64,000 bases of DNA. Origin: Stutzerimonas stutzeri (lineage in GTDB: Bacteria > Pseudomonadota > Gammaproteobacteria > Pseudomonadales > Pseudomonadaceae). This document shows, in pieces, positions 24,101 through 32,071 of the stretch. Position 1 is the first letter of the stretch. Each line of letters begins with the position of its first letter. The position numbers and the translations under genes were made by a program. The DNA lies in assembly GCF_000219605.1 (NCBI RefSeq), contig NC_015740.1:3906001-3970000 (forward strand), given 5' to 3'. The notes below the pieces were generated by a model. The model searched no databases. It was given only the letters and a program-made list of their open reading frames with translations, and was not told the DNA's origin.

Positions 24101-24188
24101 GGTGGAAAACGCTGCGCGGTTTTCCACCCTACGCCGAGGCTCTCGCCGCGACCCGTAGGGTGGAAAACGACCGCAGGTCTTTTCCACG
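24101..24188. repeat. Pair of palindromic repeats inside the eutB-eutC gap
   Basis: Unit 1 (24101-24133): GGTGGAAAAC - loop - GTTTTCCACC followed by CTACG. Unit 2 (24154-24188): CGTAGGGTGGAAAAC ... TTTTCCACG. The two units face each other tail to tail, like a REP doublet. They fill most of the 157-base gap between two genes whose products form one enzyme. Confidence 0.85.
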
Positions 24189-24228
24189 TGTCTGTTCACG
24201 CGCCTGACCGCCACGCGCCGAGGTAGCC

Positions 24229-25023
24229 ATGCCCGACCGCTCGCCCATCATCGAAAATCCATGGCAGCACCTGCGCCAGCTGACCCCGGCGCGCATCGCC
24301 CTTGGCCGTGCCGGCACCAGTCTGCCGACGGTGGCGCAACTGGATTTCCAGTTCGCCCATGCCCAGGCGCGTGACGCGGTGCATCTGCCGCTGGACTGCG
24401 CCGCGCTGGCTGCCGAACTGGAAAAGCATGACCTCAGCCATCTGCACCTGCGCAGCGCCGCCACCGACCGACAGATCTACCTGCAGCGTCCTGACCTCGG
24501 TCGGCGTCTCGACGAAGCCAGCGCCGCCACGCTCGACGCCCAGGCCGGCGACGGCTGCGACCTGGCGCTGGTGATCGCCGATGGCCTCTCGGCCCTGGCC
24601 GTACAGCGTCATGCGGCACCCATGGCACTGAAGATCGCCGAACAATGCCAGGCCGAAGGCTGGTCCCTCGGTCCCGTCGCGCTGGTGGAACAGGGCCGCG
24701 TGGCGGTGGCCGACGAAATCGGCCAGCGGCTGAAGGCACGGATGGTGGTGATCCTGCTCGGCGAACGCCCAGGCCTCAGTTCACCGGACAGCCTGGGCCT
24801 GTACTTCACCTGGGCACCGCAGGTCGGCCGGCACGATGCGCAGCGCAACTGCATCTCCAACATCCGCCCCGAGGGGCTGAGCTACAACCTGGCCGCGCAC
24901 CGCCTGCTCTACCTGATGCGCGAAGCCAGCCGCCGACAGCTCTCCGGCGTCCAGCTCAAGGACGAAACCGACGTGCCGGCGCTGGACGGTCAGCCGCGCG
25001 CCGGAAACTTCCTGCTCGGCTAG
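24229..25023 (+). CDS. eutC: Ethanolamine ammonia-lyase small subunit
   Basis: Binds coenzyme B12 with EutB. It has 264 residues. [20 protein letters not shown] opens the protein; [16 protein letters not shown] and [20 protein letters not shown] are conserved segments. The ATG follows GAGGTAGCC. It is separated from eutB by two palindromic repeats rather than the few bases usual for subunit genes, so subunit balance may be affected at the mRNA level. It ends six bases before the convergent phoD stop. Confidence 0.95.
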   Translation: MPDRSPIIENPWQHLRQLTPARIALGRAGTSLPTVAQLDFQFAHAQARDAVHLPLDCAALAAELEKHDLSHLHLRSAATDRQIYLQRPDLGRRLDEASAATLDAQAGDGCDLALVIADGLSALAVQRHAAPMALKIAEQCQAEGWSLGPVALVEQGRVAVADEIGQRLKARMVVILLGERPGLSSPDSLGLYFTWAPQVGRHDAQRNCISNIRPEGLSYNLAAHRLLYLMREASRRQLSGVQLKDETDVPALDGQPRAGNFLLG

Positions 25024-25040
25024 CCGGCATCAGGCCGGCT
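25022..25040. terminator. Shared hairpin between convergent eutC and phoD
   Basis: AGCCGGC and GCCGGCT enclose ATCAG. The stem includes part of the eutC stop codon, and the loop begins at the phoD stop codon. No T run follows on either strand. It may act as a bidirectional 3' end structure. Confidence 0.5.
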
Positions 25041-26601
25041 GCCAGGGCTCCAGCGTCTGGCTGTAGACCACCGCGCCGTCGATGTCGCGCAGGCTCACGC
25101 TCAGCGCACCGCTCTGGGCATCGATCTCCACCTCGCCGAAGAACTGGAAGCCCGCCCGCGGCGAGCTGTTCGCCGTCGGCGGCGCCTTCTGGAACACCAC
25201 TTCCGGGCCGAAGGTGCCGTCCAGCGGATTAGGCCCGAAGCTGCCGGCGTTCAAGGGGCCTGCGACGAACTCCCAGAACGGCTCGAACTGCTGGAAAGCG
25301 GCGCGGTTGGGGTGGTAGTGGTGCGCGGCGCAATAGTGCACATCGGCGGTCAGCCAGACGGTGTTGCGCACCCGCGCACGCTGGATGAAGGCGAGAAGCT
25401 CGGCGATTTCCAGCTCGCGACCGAGCGCCTGACCATCGTCACCGTTGGCGATCGCCTCCCAGCGACGCATGCCCTGGGCGTCCACGCCGTCCGGCACATG
25501 CAGGCCGATGGGCATGTCGGCGGCGATCACTTTCCAGGTCGCCCGCGAGGCGCGCAGCTCGCGTTTGAGCCAGCGCAACTGCTCACGGCCGAGGAAAGCC
25601 GTCTGCGCGCCCTGCTCGCTCTGCAGATTATCGGTGTTCGGCCCGCGGTAGCTGCGCATGTCCAGCACGAACACGTCCAGCAACGGCCCGTAGCTGACCT
25701 TGCGATAGATGCGCCCGAGCTTGTCGCCGCGGGCCACGCGCATCGGCGCATATTCCAGGTAGGCCTGACGCGCACGGCGGACCAGGGTATCGATGTCGCG
25801 AACCTGCCGGTAGCGGTCGTCCAGCTCCTTGCTCGGCGACCAGTTGTTGGTCACCTCGTGATCGTCCCACTGCCAGATCTGCGGTACCTCGGCATTGAAG
25901 GCCCGCAGGTTCTCGTCCAGCAGGTTGTAGCGGTAGTTGCCGCGAAACTCGTGCAGCGTCTCGGCAACCTTGCTCTTCTCTTCGGTGACCAGGTTGCGCC
26001 AGATGCTGCCGTCCTCGGCGGTCACCTCGGCGGGAATCGGCCCGTCGGCGTAGATCACGTCGCCACTGTGCAGGAAAAAGTCCGGCCGCCGCCGACGCAT
26101 GCTTTCGTAGATGCGCATGCCGCCGAAGTCCGGGTTGATACCGTAGCCCTGGCCGCAGGTGTCGCCGCCCCAGACGAAGCGGATATCGCGCGGGCGCTTC
26201 GCGGCGCTGCGCAGGTGGCCGAACCAGGGCTCGCTGAGCACGCCGCTGCGGGCATCCTCGAAACGTGCCCGGTAGAAGATCGACTGATCCGCCGGCAGCC
26301 CACGCAGGTCGACGCGGGCGGTGAAGTCCTGACCGGCATCGGTTACGGAGGACACCATGCGCCGCGGGTTGCCGAAGCGGCTGCGCGTATCCCACTCGAC
26401 GATCAACCGGCCAGGGCGGTCGCAGCGGCTCCAGATCAGCGCGCGATCGTCCGTCACGTCGCCGGACTGCACGCCGTCAAGCATCTGCGGGCGCGCCCGC
26501 GGCGCGGCGATGATGGCAGGCGCGACGCCCAGGGCCGGCAGGGCGAGGCCGGCGCCGATACCCTGCAGCAGCTGGCGGCGCTTTTGATCCGGTGCGGTCA
26601 T
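25030..26601 (-). CDS. phoD: Alkaline phosphatase D, Tat-exported
   Basis: A secreted phosphodiesterase/phosphatase of the PhoD family, 523 residues. The N-terminus KRRQLLQGIGAGLALPALG is a twin-arginine-type signal. A PhoD_N-like domain follows (VQSGDVTDDRALIWSR). The metal-binding residues are visible in VWGGDTCGQG, HSGDVIYADGP, WDDHEVTNNW and ADVHYCAAHHYHP. AGGAGACTTCCGAA precedes the ATG. No Pho box was recognised upstream by eye. It stands alone between eutC and the RidA gene. Confidence 0.93.
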   Translation of the reverse strand: MTAPDQKRRQLLQGIGAGLALPALGVAPAIIAAPRARPQMLDGVQSGDVTDDRALIWSRCDRPGRLIVEWDTRSRFGNPRRMVSSVTDAGQDFTARVDLRGLPADQSIFYRARFEDARSGVLSEPWFGHLRSAAKRPRDIRFVWGGDTCGQGYGINPDFGGMRIYESMRRRRPDFFLHSGDVIYADGPIPAEVTAEDGSIWRNLVTEEKSKVAETLHEFRGNYRYNLLDENLRAFNAEVPQIWQWDDHEVTNNWSPSKELDDRYRQVRDIDTLVRRARQAYLEYAPMRVARGDKLGRIYRKVSYGPLLDVFVLDMRSYRGPNTDNLQSEQGAQTAFLGREQLRWLKRELRASRATWKVIAADMPIGLHVPDGVDAQGMRRWEAIANGDDGQALGRELEIAELLAFIQRARVRNTVWLTADVHYCAAHHYHPNRAAFQQFEPFWEFVAGPLNAGSFGPNPLDGTFGPEVVFQKAPPTANSSPRAGFQFFGEVEIDAQSGALSVSLRDIDGAVVYSQTLEPWQPA

Positions 26602-26686
26602 TTCGGAAGTCTCCTGGCGAGTGGGGGGTCATTCCGATGTACCCGTCCCGCTTGACAGTCCCGTGACGCGCCGACCGACGGCACGC

Positions 26687-27115
26687 TCAGCCGGCCGCCA
26701 GCAACAGCACCGCGTCGATCTCGAACAGCATGCCGTCCAGTGCCAGACGCGGCACGGGAATCAGCGTACAGGCCGGCTTCGGACCCGGCCCCAGCGCCCG
26801 CGCGAGTTCGTCGCCGAACACCTGCAGCCGCGCTTCGCTGTGATCGACGATCAGTACACCGAGCTTGGCAATCTGCTGCGGTGTACCGCCCGCGGCCTCG
26901 ATGGCGATACACAGGTTGCGCAGCGCCTGGCGCACCTGCTGGCGGAAGTCCTCGGACAGCTGTCCGTCGGCGGTTTCACCGCCCTGCCCGGCGATAAAGG
27001 CCAGTCGCGCGCCGGGCGGCAACAGCGCCACATGGGAATAGCCGTTCGGGGCGGGGTCGTACAAGCCCGGCGGGTTGATCAGGGAAAGTCCCCCTGGGCG
27101 GTTCTGTTCACGCAT
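26687..27115 (-). CDS. RidA/YjgF/UK114-family protein
   Basis: A protein of 142 residues of the enamine/imine deaminase superfamily. LPPGARLAFIAGQGGETADG and QVRQALRNLCIAIEAAGGTPQQIAKL are typical, and the C-terminal LIPVPRLALDGMLFEIDAVLLL resembles the family trimer interface. The arginine in IPVPRLA is at the position that contacts substrate in RidA. The start at 27115 has GAGGAGCCTGCC upstream; a longer frame to 27184 is unlikely. The specific substrate is not known; other RidA subfamilies are possible. Confidence 0.82.
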   Translation of the reverse strand: MREQNRPGGLSLINPPGLYDPAPNGYSHVALLPPGARLAFIAGQGGETADGQLSEDFRQQVRQALRNLCIAIEAAGGTPQQIAKLGVLIVDHSEARLQVFGDELARALGPGPKPACTLIPVPRLALDGMLFEIDAVLLLAAG

Positions 27116-27318
27116 GGCAGGCTCCTCGTCTACAGGGTTCGGCGGGCAAGGCCAGCAGTAGCGCCACTCGCCCGGAGTACTCACCGTAGCAGCCGCCCGG
27201 CGATCCCACCGGTGTTTCGCAGAGGCGGTCGCGGGCTTTCATGGCAGCCGAGGTCCGGCTTGCCGCTGGTGAGCGCCGCGCTTATGGTGAGCGCCCCGCC
27301 CCGCTGGAAACATCAGCC

Positions 27319-28131
27319 ATGTGGTCCTTTCGCGCCTGGCAGCGCAAACGCATCCTCGCTCGCAACCCGGTCGATGCCGATCTGTGGCAGCGGGTGCTCG
27401 ACAGCCTGCCGATTCTCGACGGTCTCGGCGACGACGAACTCGCCCGCCTGCGTGAGCGCGCCGTGCTGTTCCTGCACGACAAGCGCCTCACCGCGCTGCC
27501 CGGCGTCGAGCTGCAGGCCGAGGACCGTCTGCGCCTGGCGCTGCAGGCGCAACTGCCCCTGCTGCACCTGGCGGACCTCGGCTGGTATCACGGCTTCCAC
27601 GAGATCGTGATCTACCCCGATGATTTCCTCAGCCCGCAGAAGCACCGCGATGCCGCCGGCGTCGAGCATGAATGGGACGCCGAACACAGCGGCGAAGCCT
27701 GGCTGCAGGGCCCGGTGATCCTGGCCTGGCCCGGGGTGCAGGAAAGCGGCGGCTGGGAGGCCTACAACCTGGTGATCCACGAACTGGCGCACAAGCTGGA
27801 CATGCTCAACGGCGATGCCAACGGCCTGCCGCCGCTGCATCGGCAGATGCGCATCGATGCCTGGGCCAGCGCCATGCAGGGCGCCTACGACCGACTCAAC
27901 GCCGCGCTGGACGCCGACCCGGAAGCCGAGACGCCGATCGACCCCTACGCCGCGGAAAACCCGGCGGAATTCTTCGCCGTCACCAGCGAGTACTTCTTCA
28001 GCGCCCCGGACGTGCTGCAGCAGAGCTTTCCCGACGTCTACGCGCAGCTGGCGGCGTTCTACCGGCAGGACCCGCTCGCTCGACTGCAACGCCTGCAGGC
28101 CGAACATCCCGCCTATCGGGAACCTGCGTAG
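27319..28131 (+). CDS. mtfA: MtfA-type zinc metallopeptidase (M90)
   Basis: A cytosolic zinc peptidase of 270 residues related to E. coli MtfA, which binds the Mlc repressor and so influences the glucose phosphotransferase system. The HELAH zinc motif lies in YNLVIHELAHKLDMLNG, and NPAEFFAVTSEYFF supplies the further glutamate. The start MWSFRAWQRKRILARNP was chosen because it begins the conserved region; a longer frame from 27241 exists. The gap to the divergent RidA gene (203 bases) shows no clear feature. Confidence 0.9.
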   Translation: MWSFRAWQRKRILARNPVDADLWQRVLDSLPILDGLGDDELARLRERAVLFLHDKRLTALPGVELQAEDRLRLALQAQLPLLHLADLGWYHGFHEIVIYPDDFLSPQKHRDAAGVEHEWDAEHSGEAWLQGPVILAWPGVQESGGWEAYNLVIHELAHKLDMLNGDANGLPPLHRQMRIDAWASAMQGAYDRLNAALDADPEAETPIDPYAAENPAEFFAVTSEYFFSAPDVLQQSFPDVYAQLAAFYRQDPLARLQRLQAEHPAYREPA

Positions 28132-28176
28132 GCCTGGCGCGTCGAAGCCGGCGTGCATTGCGCGCGACATTGCGCC

Positions 28177-28182
28177 TATAAT
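28177..28182 (+). promoter_or_regulatory. -10 box of the ppa promoter
   Basis: A perfect TATAAT stands 57 bases before the ppa start; the -35 region (near 28154-28160, TGCATTG) is weak. Only the -10 element is convincing. Confidence 0.5.
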
Positions 28183-28238
28183 CGCGCCCACTTTTTTCCG
28201 CCCCCAGGCCGCGCTGGCCGATCAGGAGCCCATCGTTC

Positions 28239-28766
28239 ATGAGCTACAGCAAAGTCCCGGCTGGCAAAGACCTGCCGAACGACATCTACGTCGCCATCGA
28301 GATCCCGGCCAACCATGCGCCGATCAAGTACGAGATCGATCACGACACCGACTGCCTGTTCGTCGACCGCTTCATGGCCACCCCGATGTTCTACCCGGCC
28401 AACTACGGTTTCATCCCGCATACCCTGGCCGATGACGGCGACCCCCTCGACGTGCTGGTCGTGACCCCCTACCCGGTTGCCCCGGGCTCGGTCATCCGCT
28501 GCCGTCCGGTCGGCGTGCTGAACATGACCGACGAAGCCGGCGGTGACGCCAAGCTGATCGCCGTCCCGCACGACAAGCTGACCCAGCTGTACAAGGACGT
28601 GAAGGAATACACCGACCTGCCGCCGCTGCTGATCGAGCAGATCAAGCACTTCTTCGAGAACTACAAGGATCTCGAGAAGGGCAAGTGGGTCAAGGTCGAA
28701 GGCTGGGAAGGCGCCGACGCCGCCCGTGCCGCCATCATCAAAGCTGCCGAGGCTTACCAGAAGTAA
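28239..28766 (+). CDS. ppa: Inorganic pyrophosphatase
   Basis: Hydrolyses pyrophosphate to drive biosynthesis. It has 175 residues of family [41 protein letters not shown] (containing the DxDPxD-type metal site) and [20 protein letters not shown] match the family. It has its own promoter and an intrinsic terminator immediately after, so it is monocistronic. Confidence 0.97.
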   Translation: MSYSKVPAGKDLPNDIYVAIEIPANHAPIKYEIDHDTDCLFVDRFMATPMFYPANYGFIPHTLADDGDPLDVLVVTPYPVAPGSVIRCRPVGVLNMTDEAGGDAKLIAVPHDKLTQLYKDVKEYTDLPPLLIEQIKHFFENYKDLEKGKWVKVEGWEGADAARAAIIKAAEAYQK

Positions 28767-28781
28767 GTCGAGGCACTGAAG

Positions 28782-28807
28782 AAAAGCCGGCCACAAGCCG
28801 GCTTTTT
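28782..28807 (+). terminator. Rho-independent terminator of ppa
   Basis: AAAAGCCGG - seven-base loop - CCGGCTTTTT lies 16 bases after the ppa stop. Confidence 0.88.
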
Positions 28808-28854
28808 AATGCCCGCAAATCGGCCTTTTGCCACCAGCCCCGCTTCGACTATCG

Positions 28855-30312
28855 CTAGCCCCGCACCTGGTTGCGCCCGCCACGCTTGGCTTCGTAGAGC
28901 GCCTGGTCCGCTCGCGCCATCAGCTGATCCACCTCGCCCGGTAGGCCCTCCATCTGCGCCAGACCGATGCTGACCGTCACCGTGATGTCGCCGGCCGCCG
29001 TGGGCATCGGCGTCTGGGCCACGGCAGTGCGGATCTTCTCGGCCACGCAGCGTGCCCCTTCGGCATCGGTATGCGGCAAGACGATGGCGAACTCCTCGCC
29101 GCCGAGCCGACCGAACAGGTCGTGAGCGCGCAGCATTCCGGCACAGGTCTCGCTGAACTGCTTGAGCACGGCATCGCCGATCGGATGGCCGTGCACGTCG
29201 TTGACGCGCTTGAAGTGATCGATATCGAGCATCAGCAGGCTCAGGCTCTCGTTATGGCGGCGGGCTCGCGCGAGTTCAGCCTCCAGACCTGCGAGAAAGG
29301 CCCGGCGACTGCTGACGCCGGTCAGTACATCGGTGTTGGCCAGCTGTGCCAGCTGGCCGTGGGCGAGGCGCAAGCGAGCGATGCTCTGGAAGTAGCGACT
29401 GCTCAGCAGAAAGATCAGCAGCGCCACCACCGACAATGCCAGGGAGATGACACCTGCCGAAACGGTCAGCAATGTCTTGCGCTCCTGGAATGCCGCCATG
29501 AAGTCCGTCGGCGACAACAGCACGACCACCACCACGCCCTGGTCAATCAGGCGCCGATAGGCGCCGAGGCGATACTCCTCGTCGATGACGCTGACGCCTT
29601 CGTAGAAGCCTCGCTGGGGAGCCTCCGGATCGAAGTAGGGCTTGTCCTCCGGCACCTTGAAGTGCCCGTAGCGCCCCGGAATCTGCGTTCCGGAGGCGAT
29701 GGCTCGCACGCTGCGATCGGTGCCCAGCAAAACGATGCTGCCGTTGGGGCCGACGTCGATCTGCTGGTAGTAGTCGGCGAAGAAGCTGGTGGGCACGGAA
29801 AGCACCAGCACCCCGGCAAACTCGCCGTTCTGGTGGATGGGGCGGGTGAACTGGATGGTCCACTGTTTCGAAACCCGACCAAGCACCGGCTTGCTGATGA
29901 ACAGCCGATCCTCCTGCGGGTTGTCGCGATGCACGCGAAAGTGCTCGCGATCGCTCAGGTCCACATGCTTTCCGGACGGCCCGAGGTTGGAAAAGACCAG
30001 CCGGCCGTCCCGGTCGATCACCGCCAGCTGTGCAATGAAGCCGCCATAGGCCTTGAGCTCCTCGTCCACGTGGCGGCCGAAGTCCATGTGCTCCAGGACG
30101 TCTTCACGCATGTCCAGCAACACGATGTCCATCAGCCGGATGGTGCTGAGCACGTGGGCCTCGAAGGCGGTGGCGAGGTTCATCGCGTTGTTGCGCGCCG
30201 CCTGCACCGTCAGCGTACGTTCATGCTTGATCTCGTCCAGCACGAACGCCCACATCGGTCCCAACGTCAGCACGAGCACCAGGGCTGCCAGAAGTCCTGC
30301 CTTGCGTTTCAA
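28855..30312 (-). CDS. Membrane diguanylate cyclase with periplasmic dCACHE-like sensor
   Basis: A protein of 485 residues. TM1 is at about 7-25, followed by a periplasmic double-CACHE-like sensor (about 30-280, with AQLAVIDRDGRLVFSNLG and SDREHFRVHRDNP), TM2 at about 287-308 and a GGDEF domain. The active-site motif is GGEEF with LLMLDIDHFKRVND upstream, so c-di-GMP synthesis is expected. No RxxD-type inhibitory site was recognised before GGEEF. It stands alone, downstream of the broken PAS gene on the same strand. The ligand is unknown. Confidence 0.9.
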   Translation of the reverse strand: MKRKAGLLAALVLVLTLGPMWAFVLDEIKHERTLTVQAARNNAMNLATAFEAHVLSTIRLMDIVLLDMREDVLEHMDFGRHVDEELKAYGGFIAQLAVIDRDGRLVFSNLGPSGKHVDLSDREHFRVHRDNPQEDRLFISKPVLGRVSKQWTIQFTRPIHQNGEFAGVLVLSVPTSFFADYYQQIDVGPNGSIVLLGTDRSVRAIASGTQIPGRYGHFKVPEDKPYFDPEAPQRGFYEGVSVIDEEYRLGAYRRLIDQGVVVVVLLSPTDFMAAFQERKTLLTVSAGVISLALSVVALLIFLLSSRYFQSIARLRLAHGQLAQLANTDVLTGVSSRRAFLAGLEAELARARRHNESLSLLMLDIDHFKRVNDVHGHPIGDAVLKQFSETCAGMLRAHDLFGRLGGEEFAIVLPHTDAEGARCVAEKIRTAVAQTPMPTAAGDITVTVSIGLAQMEGLPGEVDQLMARADQALYEAKRGGRNQVRG

Positions 30313-30465
30313 GCTTCACCCCGTCGCGTCCTACGCGGAGTTCTTGTTCTCGAAGCTAACAGACGAACGGTAGCGCCGGCCAGACACGTGACCGGACAAC
30401 GCACCGGCATGACGCGCGCTCGGCCGCGGGGTGTACGCAAGGGCAACACAGCCATCAGGCTGGAA

Positions 30466-31030
30466 TCAGGCCATCGCCACTGGCTGGCGCACCGGAAGAA
30501 GTTCGTGGACGACCAGCACCTGCCGGGTCAGCGTACTCATCAGCAAGGCCGAGCTCTGGTACGCGCGCCGCTGACCATCACGGCCGTGCTCGTAGCCGAA
30601 GACAAACGGATCGCCAGTGCCGGCGAGCAGCGCCTCGATGCCGTCTGCCAGCCTGGCACCGGCATCGAACCCGTCGCCAGTGGCCGCACGGCAGCGCGCC
30701 AGGTAATCCAGCGACTTGCATCCGGACAAGGCAGCCGGAGCGTTGCCGCCGGCCATCCAGACCTGATTGGCAGTGATCAGCCTGCCGTTGCCATCGACCA
30801 CCCCGATGGCCAGCGGCAAGGCATCGATGATCCCGCGGGTGAACGCTTCGGCGTCTTCCAGACGTGCCTCGCGCCGCTGCTGCTCGGTCACATCCTGCAG
30901 GCAGCCGACCAGCAAACCGCCCAGAGCACCGAGGCCCTGGAAAACCTGCCCAGGTTGATCACCGACTATGCCCGTGCCACTTGCCGGAGTTGAGCACGGT
31001 GCCGCTGCAGACGAGCGTCGCTGATGCGAT
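30466..31030 (-). pseudogene. Remnant of a PAS-domain sensor protein
   Basis: The longest open stretch (30915-30466, about 149 codons) starts in the middle of a PAC segment (LVGCLQDVTEQQRREARLED), then carries a PAS_4-like domain (IIDALPLAIGVVDGNGRLIT ... CRAATGDGFDAG) and stops. No ATG with a ribosome site begins it. In another frame just upstream (31030-30971) TLVCSGTVLNSGKWHGHSR reads like the preceding PAS core before a stop. The two pieces fit one original protein broken by a frameshift and truncated at both ends. A short functional PAS protein started at a rare codon is the alternative. Confidence 0.55.
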
Positions 31031-31135
31031 TCAGCGCACCGCCGATACGTCGCGCCTATATCCCCTGCTTTCGAAGGGATTCCCGTGACCGTACGGTTTC
31101 GCTATGGTGGCTAACAGGTATCACGGAGTGATCGC

Positions 31136-32071
31136 ATGGTTCGGGGCTCAATCCTCTTGCTGTTGTTTGTCGCCTTGCTCGGCTGCCAGCCCGAATCGGA
31201 TTCGATCCGTATCGGCAGCAACCGCTGGCTTGGCTATGCGCCGATCTATCTGGCGGACGATCTGGGCTGGACTGCCCCCAGTGGCATCCGCCTGGTGGAA
31301 TACCCGAACACCACAGGTGTGCTGCGCGGCTTTCGCAACGGCATGCTGGACGCCGCCATGCTCACCCTCGACGAAACGCTGCTGCTGCAGGACAGCGCGG
31401 CGGAGCTCGACCTGGAGATCATTCTGGTCACCAACGTCTCAGCTGGCGCCGATGCGCTGTTCGCCCGCGCGCCGCTGACCAGCCTCAAGGACCTGTCCGG
31501 CCAGCGCATCGGCGTCGAAAACACTGCGCTGGGCGCCTACTTCCTGTCCCGCGTGCTGGATCAGGCCGGGCTGCGGATCGACGATCTGCAGGTGGTCAGC
31601 CTGCCGGTGCATGAGCAGGCCGCCGCCTTCGCCGCCGGCGATGTCGACGCTGTCATCACCTTTGCTTCGGAGGCTCCGGCGCTGGAAAGCAAGGGCGCCC
31701 GGCGCATCTTCGACAGCCGCCGGCTGCCGGGCGAGATCGTCGACGTACTGGTGGTCGACCGGCAACGCGTCACCCGCGAGCAGCGTCGGCGCCTCCGGGC
31801 CCTCTGGTTCGATGCGCTGCGCACCTGGCAGGACAATCGCGGCGAAACCGATCCGCGCCTGCATGCGCGCCTGGGCCTGACGCCGATGGCACTGCAGGTC
31901 ACCCTCGACGGCTTGTTGATGGGTGATCGCGCCGTCAACCGTGAGTGGTTCGACGAGGGCCAGTTGCAGCAGAGCATCGGCCAGCTCAGCCAATATCTGC
32001 GCGAACGCCGGCTGCTCAACGGTTCGAATCCGGTCAATCTGATCGCTCGCTGCGAGGGCCCAATATGCTGA
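31136..32071 (+). CDS. NMT1/SsuA-like periplasmic solute-binding lipoprotein
   Basis: A protein of 311 residues with signal peptide and lipobox ALLGC (Cys17), so membrane-anchored. IRIGSNRWLGYAPIYLADDLGW is the classic opening of the NMT1/taurine/nitrate-type binding proteins, and LSGQRIGVENTALGAYFLSRVL and AGDVDAVITFASEAPA continue the fold. There is no ABC permease or ATPase nearby. Its last codons overlap the start of the GGDEF-EAL gene, so it probably serves as a ligand sensor for that protein rather than in transport. GGAGTGATCGC precedes the ATG. Confidence 0.87.
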   Translation: MVRGSILLLLFVALLGCQPESDSIRIGSNRWLGYAPIYLADDLGWTAPSGIRLVEYPNTTGVLRGFRNGMLDAAMLTLDETLLLQDSAAELDLEIILVTNVSAGADALFARAPLTSLKDLSGQRIGVENTALGAYFLSRVLDQAGLRIDDLQVVSLPVHEQAAAFAAGDVDAVITFASEAPALESKGARRIFDSRRLPGEIVDVLVVDRQRVTREQRRRLRALWFDALRTWQDNRGETDPRLHARLGLTPMALQVTLDGLLMGDRAVNREWFDEGQLQQSIGQLSQYLRERRLLNGSNPVNLIARCEGPIC

